Made by a program: the position numbers and the translations under genes. From the NCBI GenBank assembly GCA_038120295.1, contig JAYOLL010000004.1, forward strand, positions 124,001 to 188,000: a DNA stretch of 64,000 nt, given 5' to 3'. Under the pieces are notes generated by a model. The model worked only from the letters and a program-made list of their open reading frames with translations, was not told the origin of the DNA and made no database searches. This stretch comes from JAYOEY01 sp038120295. Lineage in GTDB: Bacteria; Pseudomonadota; Alphaproteobacteria; MPNO01; UBA2964. Shown piece after piece: positions 16,532 to 24,829 of the stretch. Positions within the stretch are counted from its first letter, which is position 1. Every line of letters begins with the position of its first letter.

Positions 16532-17356
16532 TTAGAAAACCCAGTTCCAGGCGCGTCGGAAAAACCCCGGTCTTTCTTTCGGTTTGCGGATGTCGTCGCC
16601 CGTCATCAGGGCGTAGGAATCCACATACCACTCGCTGCCGGGATAGTTATGTCCGAGCACTGCCGCGGCCTTCTTGGCCTCTTCCGACATTCCCAGAGAT
16701 GCATAGGCCTCCGCCAGACGGTGAAGCGCTTCAGGGACATGGCTGGTGGTCTCAAAATTGTCGACCACGACGCGAAAACGGTTAATTGCGGCGAGAATCT
16801 CTCCCCGGCGCAGATAGTACCGTCCCACCGTCATCTCCTTGCCGGCCAGATGGTCCTGCGTCAGGTCGAGCTTGAGCTTCGCGTCGCGGGCGTATTTAGT
16901 TTCCGGAAACCGTCGGATGACGTCCCGGAGCGCCGTCATCGCCTGGTTGGTGACGCCCTGATCGCGCTGTACGTCTGATATCTGCTCGTAGAAGCTCAGC
17001 GCCTTGAGGTAATAGGCGTAGGCAATGTCGCGGTTTCCGGGGTGGAGCTGGATATACCGGTTGAGGGCGATGATCGCGTCGTCATACTTGCTGTTTTCGA
17101 AATGCGAGTAGGCGGCCATGAGCTGGGCCTTGGTGGACCATACCGAGTACGGGTGCTGGCGTTCAACTTCCTCGAATGCGGACGCGGCTTCCTCGTATCG
17201 CCGGTTTTCCATAGCGCTGACGCCGGAATTATAGAGATCGTTTACCGGTTTCTCGACGTAGGGCGCTTCCTTTTCCGAACCGGAACAGGCGGCGACGGCG
17301 AAGAGAATACCCGCAAGGGAGCATAACCTGGCCAGAGTAAGTCGGTATCGTTTCAT
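16532..17356 (-). CDS. bamD: outer membrane assembly lipoprotein BamD
   Basis: A 274-residue lipoprotein of the Bam complex, which folds beta-barrel proteins into the outer membrane. The start at 17356 (MKRYRLTLARL) gives a type II signal peptide with a lipobox ending AVAAC, so Cys25 would be lipidated; the frame is open 12 codons further upstream but that would spoil the signal. The mature part is made of tetratricopeptide-like helices (YNSGVSAMENRRYEEAASAFEEVE onward), as in BamD/ComL. It lies between lpxC (172 bases upstream) and recN (seven bases downstream). The Bam partners are not encoded in the window. Confidence 0.93.
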   Translation of the reverse strand: MKRYRLTLARLCSLAGILFAVAACSGSEKEAPYVEKPVNDLYNSGVSAMENRRYEEAASAFEEVERQHPYSVWSTKAQLMAAYSHFENSKYDDAIIALNRYIQLHPGNRDIAYAYYLKALSFYEQISDVQRDQGVTNQAMTALRDVIRRFPETKYARDAKLKLDLTQDHLAGKEMTVGRYYLRRGEILAAINRFRVVVDNFETTSHVPEALHRLAEAYASLGMSEEAKKAAAVLGHNYPGSEWYVDSYALMTGDDIRKPKERPGFFRRAWNWVF

Positions 17357-17527
17357 GCCGCGGTATCTGAAATCAGCGTCAATCCTGCGCAATCGCGCTA
17401 CGCAAGCTGTATACCACGGTCGGTTCGCAGGACGCCAGATTTGGCTTCCGGGGATTGCGAGGTGCGACGACGCCCGTGGCTGCCTGCATTACAGGCACAG
17501 AAAATGGAGAGTGGGTGCGGAACGAGG

Positions 17528-18508
17528 TCAGGCGATGGCCAGTTCCAGCGCGTCCGCGCGATGCGATGTGCCGGGGACGACGGCGTCGGTCATCTCGACA
17601 TAGGACCAGGCGGTTTCGTCTTCGAGAAGGGCAAAGAGAAATTTATTGTTGAGGGCGTGCCCGGAACGCGAGGCGACAATCTGTCCGATAATGGGTGCGC
17701 CCGCCAGATACAGGTCGCCGACGCAGTCGAGGATTTTGTGGCGGACGAATTCGTCCTCGTAGCGAAGCCCGTCGCCGTTGAGGACCTTGTCGCCGCTGAT
17801 GACGACTGCGTTGTCAAGCGAGCCGCCACGGGCGAGACCCGCGGCGCGAAGCGCGTCGACCTCATGGGCGAAGCCGAACGTACGCGCGCGCGCGACATCG
17901 GATTTGAAGGCGCCGTTGACGAGACAAATGTTCAGGTGCTGGCGTGCGACTACCGAATCTTCGAAATCGATCTCGAAAGACACAGAAAAGACGCCGTCGG
18001 GCGAGCCCGTGATCGACTTGCGCCCATCGCCGACCGTAACCGGTTTGTCGATTCGAATGGCGCGGCGCGGCGCGGCCTGTTCAGTCAGGCCCGCGCATTC
18101 AATGAGAAACACAAAAGGTTGCGAACTGCCGTCCATGACCGGGACTTCAGGGCCGTCGATCTCAATGACCGCGTTGTCGACCCCGCAACCGGCAAGCGCC
18201 GCCATAAGATGTTCGACCGTGCCGATCTGCGCGCCCGCTTCATTTCCAAGCGTCGTCGCCATCCGGGTGTCGACTACATTCTTCCAGTGCGCTGCGACAA
18301 TTCCATCGTCGCCGGGCAAGTCCGTCCTGCGAAATACAATCCCGGCATTCGCCTCCGCGGGGCAAAGGGTCATGGACACCTTGCGCCCGGAGTGAAGACC
18401 GATACCGGTGCAGCCGATCGAAGATTTCAGGGTTTTCTGGCGGATTGTGTTCAGGTCTGAACGGCTGTCGGGGGAAATCGCCTTACGCTGATCGTTTGAC
18501 TTTGACAC
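17528..18508 (-). CDS. lpxC: UDP-3-O-acyl-N-acetylglucosamine deacetylase LpxC
   Basis: A 326-residue zinc amidase performing the committed step of lipid A synthesis. Zinc ligands are visible in the GTVEHLMAALAG motif (His) and in RHKILDCVGDL (His and Asp), and the C-terminal SGHALNNKF contains the catalytic histidine. IGLHSG near the N-terminus is also diagnostic. I place the start at the GTG at 18508, which has GGGGGATT upstream and gives a normal length; the frame is open another 63 codons upstream but that sequence does not look like LpxC. The gene follows the terminator after ftsZ, so it likely has its own promoter in 18509-18650. Confidence 0.95.
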   Translation of the reverse strand: MSKSNDQRKAISPDSRSDLNTIRQKTLKSSIGCTGIGLHSGRKVSMTLCPAEANAGIVFRRTDLPGDDGIVAAHWKNVVDTRMATTLGNEAGAQIGTVEHLMAALAGCGVDNAVIEIDGPEVPVMDGSSQPFVFLIECAGLTEQAAPRRAIRIDKPVTVGDGRKSITGSPDGVFSVSFEIDFEDSVVARQHLNICLVNGAFKSDVARARTFGFAHEVDALRAAGLARGGSLDNAVVISGDKVLNGDGLRYEDEFVRHKILDCVGDLYLAGAPIIGQIVASRSGHALNNKFLFALLEDETAWSYVEMTDAVVPGTSHRADALELAIA

Positions 18509-18650
18509 GCTGTTTAATCCCCCTACCGAACCGCCATACAAACGGCAATTCGTACTCCTGAAATCACACTCGGTTGCGCCTGTGTTTCGACACTTTTGCT
18601 TCGACACTTCTCGTCTCGGCAAGCCGGAGGCGCAAGCCCTCAAAAGAAAA

Positions 18651-18682
18651 CTACGGGAGGTGTTTACCAAACCCTCCCGTAG
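18651..18682 (-). terminator. intrinsic terminator after ftsZ (dcw operon end)
   Basis: A perfect ten-base stem (CTACGGGAGG at 18651-18660 pairing with CCTCCCGTAG at 18673-18682) with a 12-base loop. On the minus strand it is followed by TTTTCTTTT (18642-18650). It lies 63 bases past the ftsZ stop and 143 bases before the lpxC start, so it should end most transcription of the dcw cluster. Confidence 0.85.
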
Positions 18683-18744
18683 TTCCCAAATCAACAATTG
18701 TTACAGAATGTTACGTCTGCAACATGGTGAAGAAGACCCTTCGG

Positions 18745-20694
18745 TCAGTTCGCCTGTCGGCGGAGAAAAGCCGGAATATCCAGCAGGTCTTCTTCGCTCT
18801 GCGAACTGGGAAGACGATCCTGGGGGTCGACGCCGCTAAGGCGTGGCTGCGCGTTCTCCTGCGCAGGCCGGGCCTGTGCGACAACGGCCGGTTTGGCCGG
18901 CGAGGTCTTCTTCGACTCGCTGGTTGAGGGCGCATGCTCGGCCCGCAGCTCCGGCCCAGACACCGGCCCAGACACCGGCCCAGACACCGGCCCAGACACT
19001 GGCTCTGGCCTTGCTTCTGGTACCGGTGCCGGTTGGGGGGCCGGTTCCGGTGCTTTTGTAGCCTCTACCGCCGGATTCTCCTTGCCGGGTCCTGAAAGTC
19101 CCCTGTCTTCCTTGCCGGGGCTATCCTTTCGGCCCCATCCAGCGCCTGTCATGCGCTGGAACAGGCTGACAGGGCGCTTCTTCTCCGGCGCCGACGAGGG
19201 GTTAAGCATGTCCGCTTCCCTGAATGGGTCGGTCGATGACATGGCTGCTCCCGCTGTTTCCGGCGCCTTGGCCGGTTCCGGCGGGATGAACGGTTTGGCC
19301 TCGGAAGACGGTTCGGGGATCTTGATCTCGTCGTCTTTTGCGTCTTCCGCCGGCGCCTTTGTGGTGTCGATCTCGGAGAGGACGGCAGCAAGGGCTTCCT
19401 CTTCGCGTTTCCAGACCTCATCGGCGCCCATTTTACTCATTGCCCTTGCATCGGGCTCGGGCAGTTCCAGACTACCCGTTTCCGGGTCGTGTTCCGTCTC
19501 TTCCGCCAGTTCCGGCTCGGGCATCTTTAGCGCCGCCGCGGCGGAAGAACCGGTTACGGTCGCGGCCGGTAAAGTGACGTGCGCCGCCGGTTTCGGCGCC
19601 GAGTCGATGGCGATGGCCGGCGTGGCGTCCCTTGCGGGTTCAGGAATCCGGGCCTCTGCGGGGACCGGTTTCGGCGCCGCGTCGTCGCTCAGGACCCGCA
19701 GAACGGGGCGGGGCTGCGCGCCAGCCTCGATATCGATGCCGGTGGCGACGACAGATACCCTGATCTTGCCTTCGAGGGTCGGATCGAGCGCCGAACCGAA
19801 AATGATGTTGGCATCCGGGTCGACTTCCTCGCCGATCCGGTTGGCCGCCTCGTCGACCTCGAAGAGGGTCATGTCCGGGCCGCCGGTGATGTTGATTAGC
19901 ACGCCCCGCGCGCCTTTCATCGAAACGTCGTCGAGAAGCGGGTTGGAAATCGCCGCCTCGGCCGCCAGCCGGGCGCGTTCTTCGCCATCCGCTTCGCCGG
20001 TGCCCATCATGGCTTTGCCCATTTCTGACATTACGCTGCGAATATCGGCGAAATCGAGGTTGATGAGGCCCGGAACCACCATCAGGTCCGTGACGCCCCG
20101 GACGCCGCAATGAAGGACATCGTCGGCCATCGCAAACGCATCGGCGAAGGTGGTCTTTTCGTTGGCGATCCGGAACAAATTCTGGTTGGGGATCACAATC
20201 AGCGTATCGACGAACTGCTGCATCTCCTCGATGCCGGCATCCGCGATCCGCATCCGGTTCGCGCCTTCGAACTGGAACGGCTTGGTGACGACGCCGACCG
20301 TCAGCATGCCCTGTTCGCGGGCCATCCGGGCAATGACCGGCGCGGCTCCGGTACCGGTGCCTCCGCCCATGCCGGCGGCAATGAACACCATATGCGAACC
20401 GGCCAGGTGCTGGTTGATGTCGTCGATAGCTTCCTCGGCGGCTGCGCGGCCCATATCCGGTCGGGAGCCGGCGCCGAGACCATGGGTTATGGCTCGTCCG
20501 AGCTGTACCCGACGGTCGGCCAGAGACTGGGCAAGCGCCTGCGCGTCGGTGTTTCCGACGACGAATTCCACGCCTTCGAGCTGCTTGCTGATCATATTGT
20601 TGACCGCGTTGCCGCCGGCGCCGCCCACGCCGACAACCGTGATCCTTGGTTTAAGCTGTTCTTCCTTATCGGGTGCAGAAAAATTAATCGTCAT
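18745..20694 (-). CDS. ftsZ: cell division GTPase FtsZ, with long C-terminal linker
   Basis: The 649-residue tubulin homologue that forms the Z-ring. The globular domain (about 12-320) has VGVGGAGGNAVNNM, the GTP-binding GGGTGTGAAPVIAR, and the T7 loop NLDFADI. A disordered linker of about 310 residues, rich in Pro, Ala, Glu and Ser, follows, and the protein ends with LDIPAFLRRQAN, the conserved peptide that binds FtsA. The linker is long even for this bacterial class and contains four consecutive GPVS units encoded by an exact 12-base repeat. The ATG has GGAGG in front. The gene follows ftsA by 98 bases, the largest gap within the cluster, leaving room for a separate promoter. Confidence 0.97.
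   Translation of the reverse strand: MTINFSAPDKEEQLKPRITVVGVGGAGGNAVNNMISKQLEGVEFVVGNTDAQALAQSLADRRVQLGRAITHGLGAGSRPDMGRAAAEEAIDDINQHLAGSHMVFIAAGMGGGTGTGAAPVIARMAREQGMLTVGVVTKPFQFEGANRMRIADAGIEEMQQFVDTLIVIPNQNLFRIANEKTTFADAFAMADDVLHCGVRGVTDLMVVPGLINLDFADIRSVMSEMGKAMMGTGEADGEERARLAAEAAISNPLLDDVSMKGARGVLINITGGPDMTLFEVDEAANRIGEEVDPDANIIFGSALDPTLEGKIRVSVVATGIDIEAGAQPRPVLRVLSDDAAPKPVPAEARIPEPARDATPAIAIDSAPKPAAHVTLPAATVTGSSAAAALKMPEPELAEETEHDPETGSLELPEPDARAMSKMGADEVWKREEEALAAVLSEIDTTKAPAEDAKDDEIKIPEPSSEAKPFIPPEPAKAPETAGAAMSSTDPFREADMLNPSSAPEKKRPVSLFQRMTGAGWGRKDSPGKEDRGLSGPGKENPAVEATKAPEPAPQPAPVPEARPEPVSGPVSGPVSGPVSGPELRAEHAPSTSESKKTSPAKPAVVAQARPAQENAQPRLSGVDPQDRLPSSQSEEDLLDIPAFLRRQAN
18951..18998. 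repeat. four exact 12-bp tandem repeats inside ftsZ
   Basis: The unit CCGGCCCAGACA occurs four times without change and is followed by a degenerate copy. It lies in frame within the FtsZ linker and encodes repeated Gly-Pro-Val-Ser. Being a multiple of three, copy number can change without breaking the reading frame. Confidence 0.9.
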
Positions 20695-20792
20695 GGCTAG
20701 CCTCCTTACGCTACAGGGAAGTTAATTCCGCACCGCGGGCGCCCGCGGCACTTCGGTGGGGGGTGGTGTGAAAACTGGATTGCGCCGGAACA

Positions 20793-22037
20793 TCAGAAAT
20801 TCTCCCGGAACCACTGACCAATACGCCCAAGGCCGGCAGGCATATGCGCCGGCAGCGATGCGACAGGGTCGAGCGCCTCTGCCTGTTTCTCGACGGCGAA
20901 CCGCAGGAGACCGACGCTGGTGGCGAAAGCCGGGCCCGTATTGGCTTCGGCGATGCCTGCGATCTTCATGGGTTTGCCCATGCGGACCTGTTTTTCGAGC
21001 ACCTGCGATGCAAGTTCGCGCGCGCCGTGCAGCTGGCTGGCGCCGCCTGTCAGGACGAGCCGGCGACCCGCCAGTCGGTCGACGCCGGCAACCTCCATAC
21101 GGCTCCGGACCAGCTCGAAGGTTTCCTCGATTCTCGGGCGAATGATTCCGTTGAGGAGAGAACGCGGTACATGGTTGGGCTGAGTCGCATTTTCTTCTCC
21201 GATCAGCGGAACGTCGATCAACTCGCGCTCGTCGGAAGGGGAGGGTATTGCGCTTCCGTACAGTGTCTTCATCCGCTCAGCCTGGGCCAGCGGAGTCGAC
21301 AGTCCGCGCGCGATATCGCTCGTCACATGCGCGCCGCCTACCGGAATCGAGTCCGTGTGAACGATTTCGCCGTCATAGAAAACCGCGATGGTGGTTGTTC
21401 CGCCGCCCATATCGACGAGGGTTACGCCGAGATCGATCTCATCCTCCACCAGGCAGGACAGCCCTGACGCGTATGGCGCCGCGACTGCCGACTCGATCTC
21501 GAGATGGCATCGCTGGATACAGTTGGCGAGATTGCGAAGCGTGGCGCTGCGCGCCGTAATCATGTGCATGGTGACGGACATGCGGTCGGCGAACATGCCG
21601 CGCGGATCCTGGATTCGTTTGGTGTCGTCGATCGCATAGCCGACAGGGATGCAATGCAGCATGTCCCGGTCGGGCTCGATCTCCAGGGCGTTCGCCTGGC
21701 TCGACGCCCGCAGAAGGTCGCTTTCGATGACTTCGCGGCCCGCGATGGGAACCTCCACGGTATAGGTACGGGAGGCGAGGTCGCCGCCGGAAATGTTGAT
21801 AACGACGCGTTCGACTCTCTCGCCGCAGCGCTCCTCCGCGGCGCTGACTGCCGTCAGAATCGCGGTCTGCGCCGCGTCCATATCGATAACCGCGCCGCCC
21901 CGAATGCCCCGGGCTGCGTGATGGCCGATGCCTGCGATGCGAACCGGCTCGTTCGGCTGTGCGTGGCCGATCAGGCAACAGATCTTCGTGGTTCCGATGT
22001 CGAGGGCTGCGATCAGCCCGCTTCTGGTCTTTGTCAC
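20793..22037 (-). CDS. ftsA: cell division protein FtsA
   Basis: A 414-residue actin-like ATPase that anchors FtsZ to the membrane. AALDIGTTKICCLIG near the N-terminus is the first phosphate-binding loop, VDMGGGTTTIAVF the second, and VLTGGASQLHGARELA the adenosine motif. The C-terminus GLGRIGQWFRENF is the amphipathic membrane-targeting helix. The start is a GTG at 22037 with a strong GGGAGGAG ribosome binding site. It follows ftsQ after 40 bases and precedes ftsZ, the standard order. Confidence 0.96.
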   Translation of the reverse strand: MTKTRSGLIAALDIGTTKICCLIGHAQPNEPVRIAGIGHHAARGIRGGAVIDMDAAQTAILTAVSAAEERCGERVERVVINISGGDLASRTYTVEVPIAGREVIESDLLRASSQANALEIEPDRDMLHCIPVGYAIDDTKRIQDPRGMFADRMSVTMHMITARSATLRNLANCIQRCHLEIESAVAAPYASGLSCLVEDEIDLGVTLVDMGGGTTTIAVFYDGEIVHTDSIPVGGAHVTSDIARGLSTPLAQAERMKTLYGSAIPSPSDERELIDVPLIGEENATQPNHVPRSLLNGIIRPRIEETFELVRSRMEVAGVDRLAGRRLVLTGGASQLHGARELASQVLEKQVRMGKPMKIAGIAEANTGPAFATSVGLLRFAVEKQAEALDPVASLPAHMPAGLGRIGQWFRENF

Positions 22038-22077
22038 AGCTCCTCCCTTTCTGCCGTGGCGTTTGGCGTTGCGGCCG

Positions 22078-22962
22078 TCATGTGTTTTTACCCTTGTGAA
22101 GCAGAATCTGCGCGCCGAGCGCTCCCGGCTTGATGATCATCCTGTCGGGCAACCGCATATCGATCAGCTTGATGTCGCGCGCGAGCAGCTTTTTCCGGCG
22201 GTCCGCCTTTGCGAGGCGGGCCCAGGCGAGATGCGGGTCCGCCTCCGGAAGGAAAACCTTCACGCCGTTGGAGAAGGACAGCGTCCAGCGGCGATTGCCA
22301 ATCCGTGCCGCGGCGGAAACCTGTTTCGCCAGAGCAGGCTCCGCCGAGAGCATGGCGAAAAGCGTGGCGGCGTTTGCCGGTGCGTCCTTCCCGACCAGTA
22401 TGATCAGGTCGCGGAATTTCCGAAGGTCGGCGTCTCTGATGACTTTTCCCGAGCGGTCGATGAGCATGAGCTTGCCGCGCCGTTGCCATAGCGCCATGGG
22501 ATGTCGCTCCGTCAGGCGAATACGGACGGTGTCGGGGAGACGGCGTTCCACGCTGGCGTCGGCGATCCAGGGATTCGCGATCAGGCGTTCCCTCACCGAG
22601 GAGAGCGAAACGCCCAGAATCGGCATGCCGCGTTTGAGATCGACCGCGCGGACGACGTCGCGCCGGTTTGCGAAGTGGCGTCCTTCGAGAAGCACCTCGT
22701 CGATGGTCAGCCCTGCGTCCGCGCTCGCTTCGACCAGGGTCTGCCAGACAGCGGATCCAGACCTCTCGACCGCTCCCGACTTCCATAGCCATACGGGTCC
22801 GCCGACGACAATTGCGATCCCTGCAATCCCGGCTGCGGCGCACAAGGCGGGCTTCCGCCAACGCGGCGGGGCTGGCTTGCGGACTGCTTTCCTCTTCCTC
22901 GCGCCTTTTGCCCTGATGAGCGGGGAGACGGATTTCGCGAACTTGTCGATCAGCTGTCGCAT
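22078..22962 (-). CDS. ftsQ: cell division protein FtsQ
   Basis: A 294-residue bitopic membrane protein of the divisome. A basic cytoplasmic tail (about 1-35, rich in Lys/Arg) precedes one membrane span (about 38-60, ALCAAAGIAGIAIVVGGPVWLW), then a POTRA domain (LTIDEVLLEGRHFANRRDVVRAVDL) and the FtsQ beta domain with VERRLPDTVRIRLTERHPMALW. It recruits FtsL/FtsB and later proteins. The start lies within the end of ddl (13-base overlap), so translation is coupled. Length is typical for Alphaproteobacteria. Confidence 0.94.
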   Translation of the reverse strand: MRQLIDKFAKSVSPLIRAKGARKRKAVRKPAPPRWRKPALCAAAGIAGIAIVVGGPVWLWKSGAVERSGSAVWQTLVEASADAGLTIDEVLLEGRHFANRRDVVRAVDLKRGMPILGVSLSSVRERLIANPWIADASVERRLPDTVRIRLTERHPMALWQRRGKLMLIDRSGKVIRDADLRKFRDLIILVGKDAPANAATLFAMLSAEPALAKQVSAAARIGNRRWTLSFSNGVKVFLPEADPHLAWARLAKADRRKKLLARDIKLIDMRLPDRMIIKPGALGAQILLHKGKNT

Positions 22963-23876
22963 GACGCGTTCTCCACCATCCAGGCCACCATGTCGCCGAA
23001 ATCGATACCGGCATATGCGGCCTGCTCGGGGGCAAGCGACAGCGGCGTCAGACCCGGCTGCGTGTTGATTTCCAGCAGATAGAGCGAGCCTGGTTCACCC
23101 GCTGTATCGTCGTATCTGAAGTCGGCCCGGCTGACGCCACGGCAGCCCAGCGTCCTGTGCGCGGTCTCGGCATGTTCCAGCGCGGCGCTGTAGACCGATT
23201 CCGGTATCGGTGCCGGAATAAGGTGATCCGTCATCCCGTCGGTATATTTCGCGTCGTAATCGTAAAAGCCCTGCTTGGGGCGCAGTTCGGTGACAGCAAG
23301 CGGCCGGTCTCCCATGACCGCGACGGTGATTTCCCGTCCGGGCACATAGCGTTCGACCATGACGCGGTCTCCAAACGGCCAGTCTTCATCGCCAAAGGCC
23401 GGTTTGTCCCTGCTTTCCCGCACGATGCGAACGCCGACGCTCGAGCCTTCGTTCAGCGGCTTGATGACGTAGGGCAGCGACATGACGTCGCCGCCAAGAA
23501 TTTCGTCCCGCGTTGCGATGACATGCTCGGTGCAGGGGATACCGGCTTCGACGAACAGGCGCTTGGCCATCGGCTTGTCCATCGCCAGCGCGGACGCGAG
23601 GACGCCGGAATGGGTGTATCGAAGACCGGCGAGTTCAAGAACGCCCTGAATGCAGCCGTCTTCGCCGTAGCGGCCGTGAAGCGCGTTGAATACGACATCG
23701 GGACGGTCGTTCAGCGCGCCGATCAGGGCGGCGACATCGCCCGAATAATCGATTGGCCTTGCATCGAAGCCGCGTTCGCGGAGCGCTTCTACCACGGCGT
23801 TGCCCGAAACGAGCGATACCTCGCGCTCGTTGGAGGTGCCGCCCATCAGAACGGCTACGGAGCGCGCATCGGTCAT
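22950..23876 (-). CDS. ddl: D-alanine--D-alanine ligase
   Basis: A 308-residue ATP-grasp ligase that joins two D-alanines for the peptidoglycan pentapeptide. VLMGGTSNEREVSLVSG at the N-terminus, HGRYGEDGCIQGVLE, and the late metal-binding segment DFRYDDT...LLEINTQPGLTP are all diagnostic. The start at 23876 overlaps the murB stop (ATGA); the frame is open further upstream, but those 68 codons are basic, low-complexity antisense sequence of murB. Family type is DdlB, as usual inside dcw clusters. Confidence 0.96.
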   Translation of the reverse strand: MTDARSVAVLMGGTSNEREVSLVSGNAVVEALRERGFDARPIDYSGDVAALIGALNDRPDVVFNALHGRYGEDGCIQGVLELAGLRYTHSGVLASALAMDKPMAKRLFVEAGIPCTEHVIATRDEILGGDVMSLPYVIKPLNEGSSVGVRIVRESRDKPAFGDEDWPFGDRVMVERYVPGREITVAVMGDRPLAVTELRPKQGFYDYDAKYTDGMTDHLIPAPIPESVYSAALEHAETAHRTLGCRGVSRADFRYDDTAGEPGSLYLLEINTQPGLTPLSLAPEQAAYAGIDFGDMVAWMVENASCDS

Positions 23877-24829
23877 GAAGCCCTCCCTTCCGTGGGGCGT
23901 CCCGATACGCCGATACGCCGGATTTCCCATTCGAGTTCGACGCCGGTCGTTTCCTTCACCCGGCGACGCACATCCTCGCCCAGCCCTTCGAGATCGTCGG
24001 CGGTCGCTTCGCCGGTATTGATCAGGAAATTGCAGTGCTGGTTTGATACCTGCGCCCCGCCGCGCGTGAGGCCCCGGCATCCGGCGGCGTCTATCAGTTC
24101 CCAGGCCTTCGCATTGGGCGGGTTTTTGAAAGTGCTGCCGCCGGTGCGGGTGCGGATCGGCTGGCTGTCTTCGCGACTTGCCGCGATCTGCTCCATCCGT
24201 GCGGTGACGGCGTCTTTGTCATTGTGAGCGGCCTGCAGCCGGGCTGACAGGAAAATCCAGTCCTGCGGCGCAGCGCTGTGACGATAGCTGTATTCGAATG
24301 AGGCCAGAGGTACGTCGTGGAGTGCTCCCTGACGGTCGACCGCGGTCGCGTCGATCAGGACATCCTGAATTTCCCGGCCATAGGCGCCGGCGTTCATCCG
24401 TATGGCGCCGCCTATGGTGCCCGGAATGCCGCTCAGAAATTCGAGCCCGCCGAGCCCGGCGTCGCGCGCTGCGCGGGAAACGGTCACGTCTACCGCGCCG
24501 CCAGCGGCGGTGACGATGTCGTTTTCGATGGCAATTCCGGCGAACGCGCGACCCAGCCGGATGGTGATGCCGGGAATGCCGCCATCTCGAACAAGCAGGT
24601 TCGACCCGACGCCGATGATGGTGACGGGGATGTCGTCCGACAGGGCGGTAAGGAACGATGCCAGGTCTTCGCTGTCCGCCGGTTCGAAGAGTATTTCCGC
24701 AGGGCCGCCCACCCGAAACCAGGTAAAGCGTGCGATCTGCGCGTCAGGCGTAAGTGTGCCGCGCACCGGCGGAATCCGGCCGATCAGAGCGTCGCGGCCC
24801 ATGGCGTCGTAGCGGGGCGCGGGCATCAC
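23873..24829 (-). CDS. murB: UDP-N-acetylenolpyruvoylglucosamine reductase MurB
   Basis: A 318-residue FAD enzyme making UDP-N-acetylmuramic acid with NADPH. The FAD-binding segment VTIIGVGSNLLVRDGGIPGITIRL and the EFLSGIPGTIGGAIRMNAGAYG stretch identify it; the GGSTFKNP segment carries the catalytic serine and the late glutamate lies in GVELEWEIR. It is a type I/II-like short form without large insertions. The start is either GTG (24829) or the ATG immediately after it; the doublet overlaps the murC stop. Confidence 0.95.
   Translation of the reverse strand: MMPAPRYDAMGRDALIGRIPPVRGTLTPDAQIARFTWFRVGGPAEILFEPADSEDLASFLTALSDDIPVTIIGVGSNLLVRDGGIPGITIRLGRAFAGIAIENDIVTAAGGAVDVTVSRAARDAGLGGLEFLSGIPGTIGGAIRMNAGAYGREIQDVLIDATAVDRQGALHDVPLASFEYSYRHSAAPQDWIFLSARLQAAHNDKDAVTARMEQIAASREDSQPIRTRTGGSTFKNPPNAKAWELIDAAGCRGLTRGGAQVSNQHCNFLINTGEATADDLEGLGEDVRRRVKETTGVELEWEIRRIGVSGRPTEGRAS

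Noticed and set aside
17357..17527. Terminator or regulatory RNA between lpxC and bamD
   Set aside because: Only a five-base stem (GCCTG/CAGGC) without a T run was seen; nothing else could be supported.
18951..18998. Possible CRISPR array
   Set aside because: Units are only 12 bases, directly adjacent without spacers, and in frame inside ftsZ.
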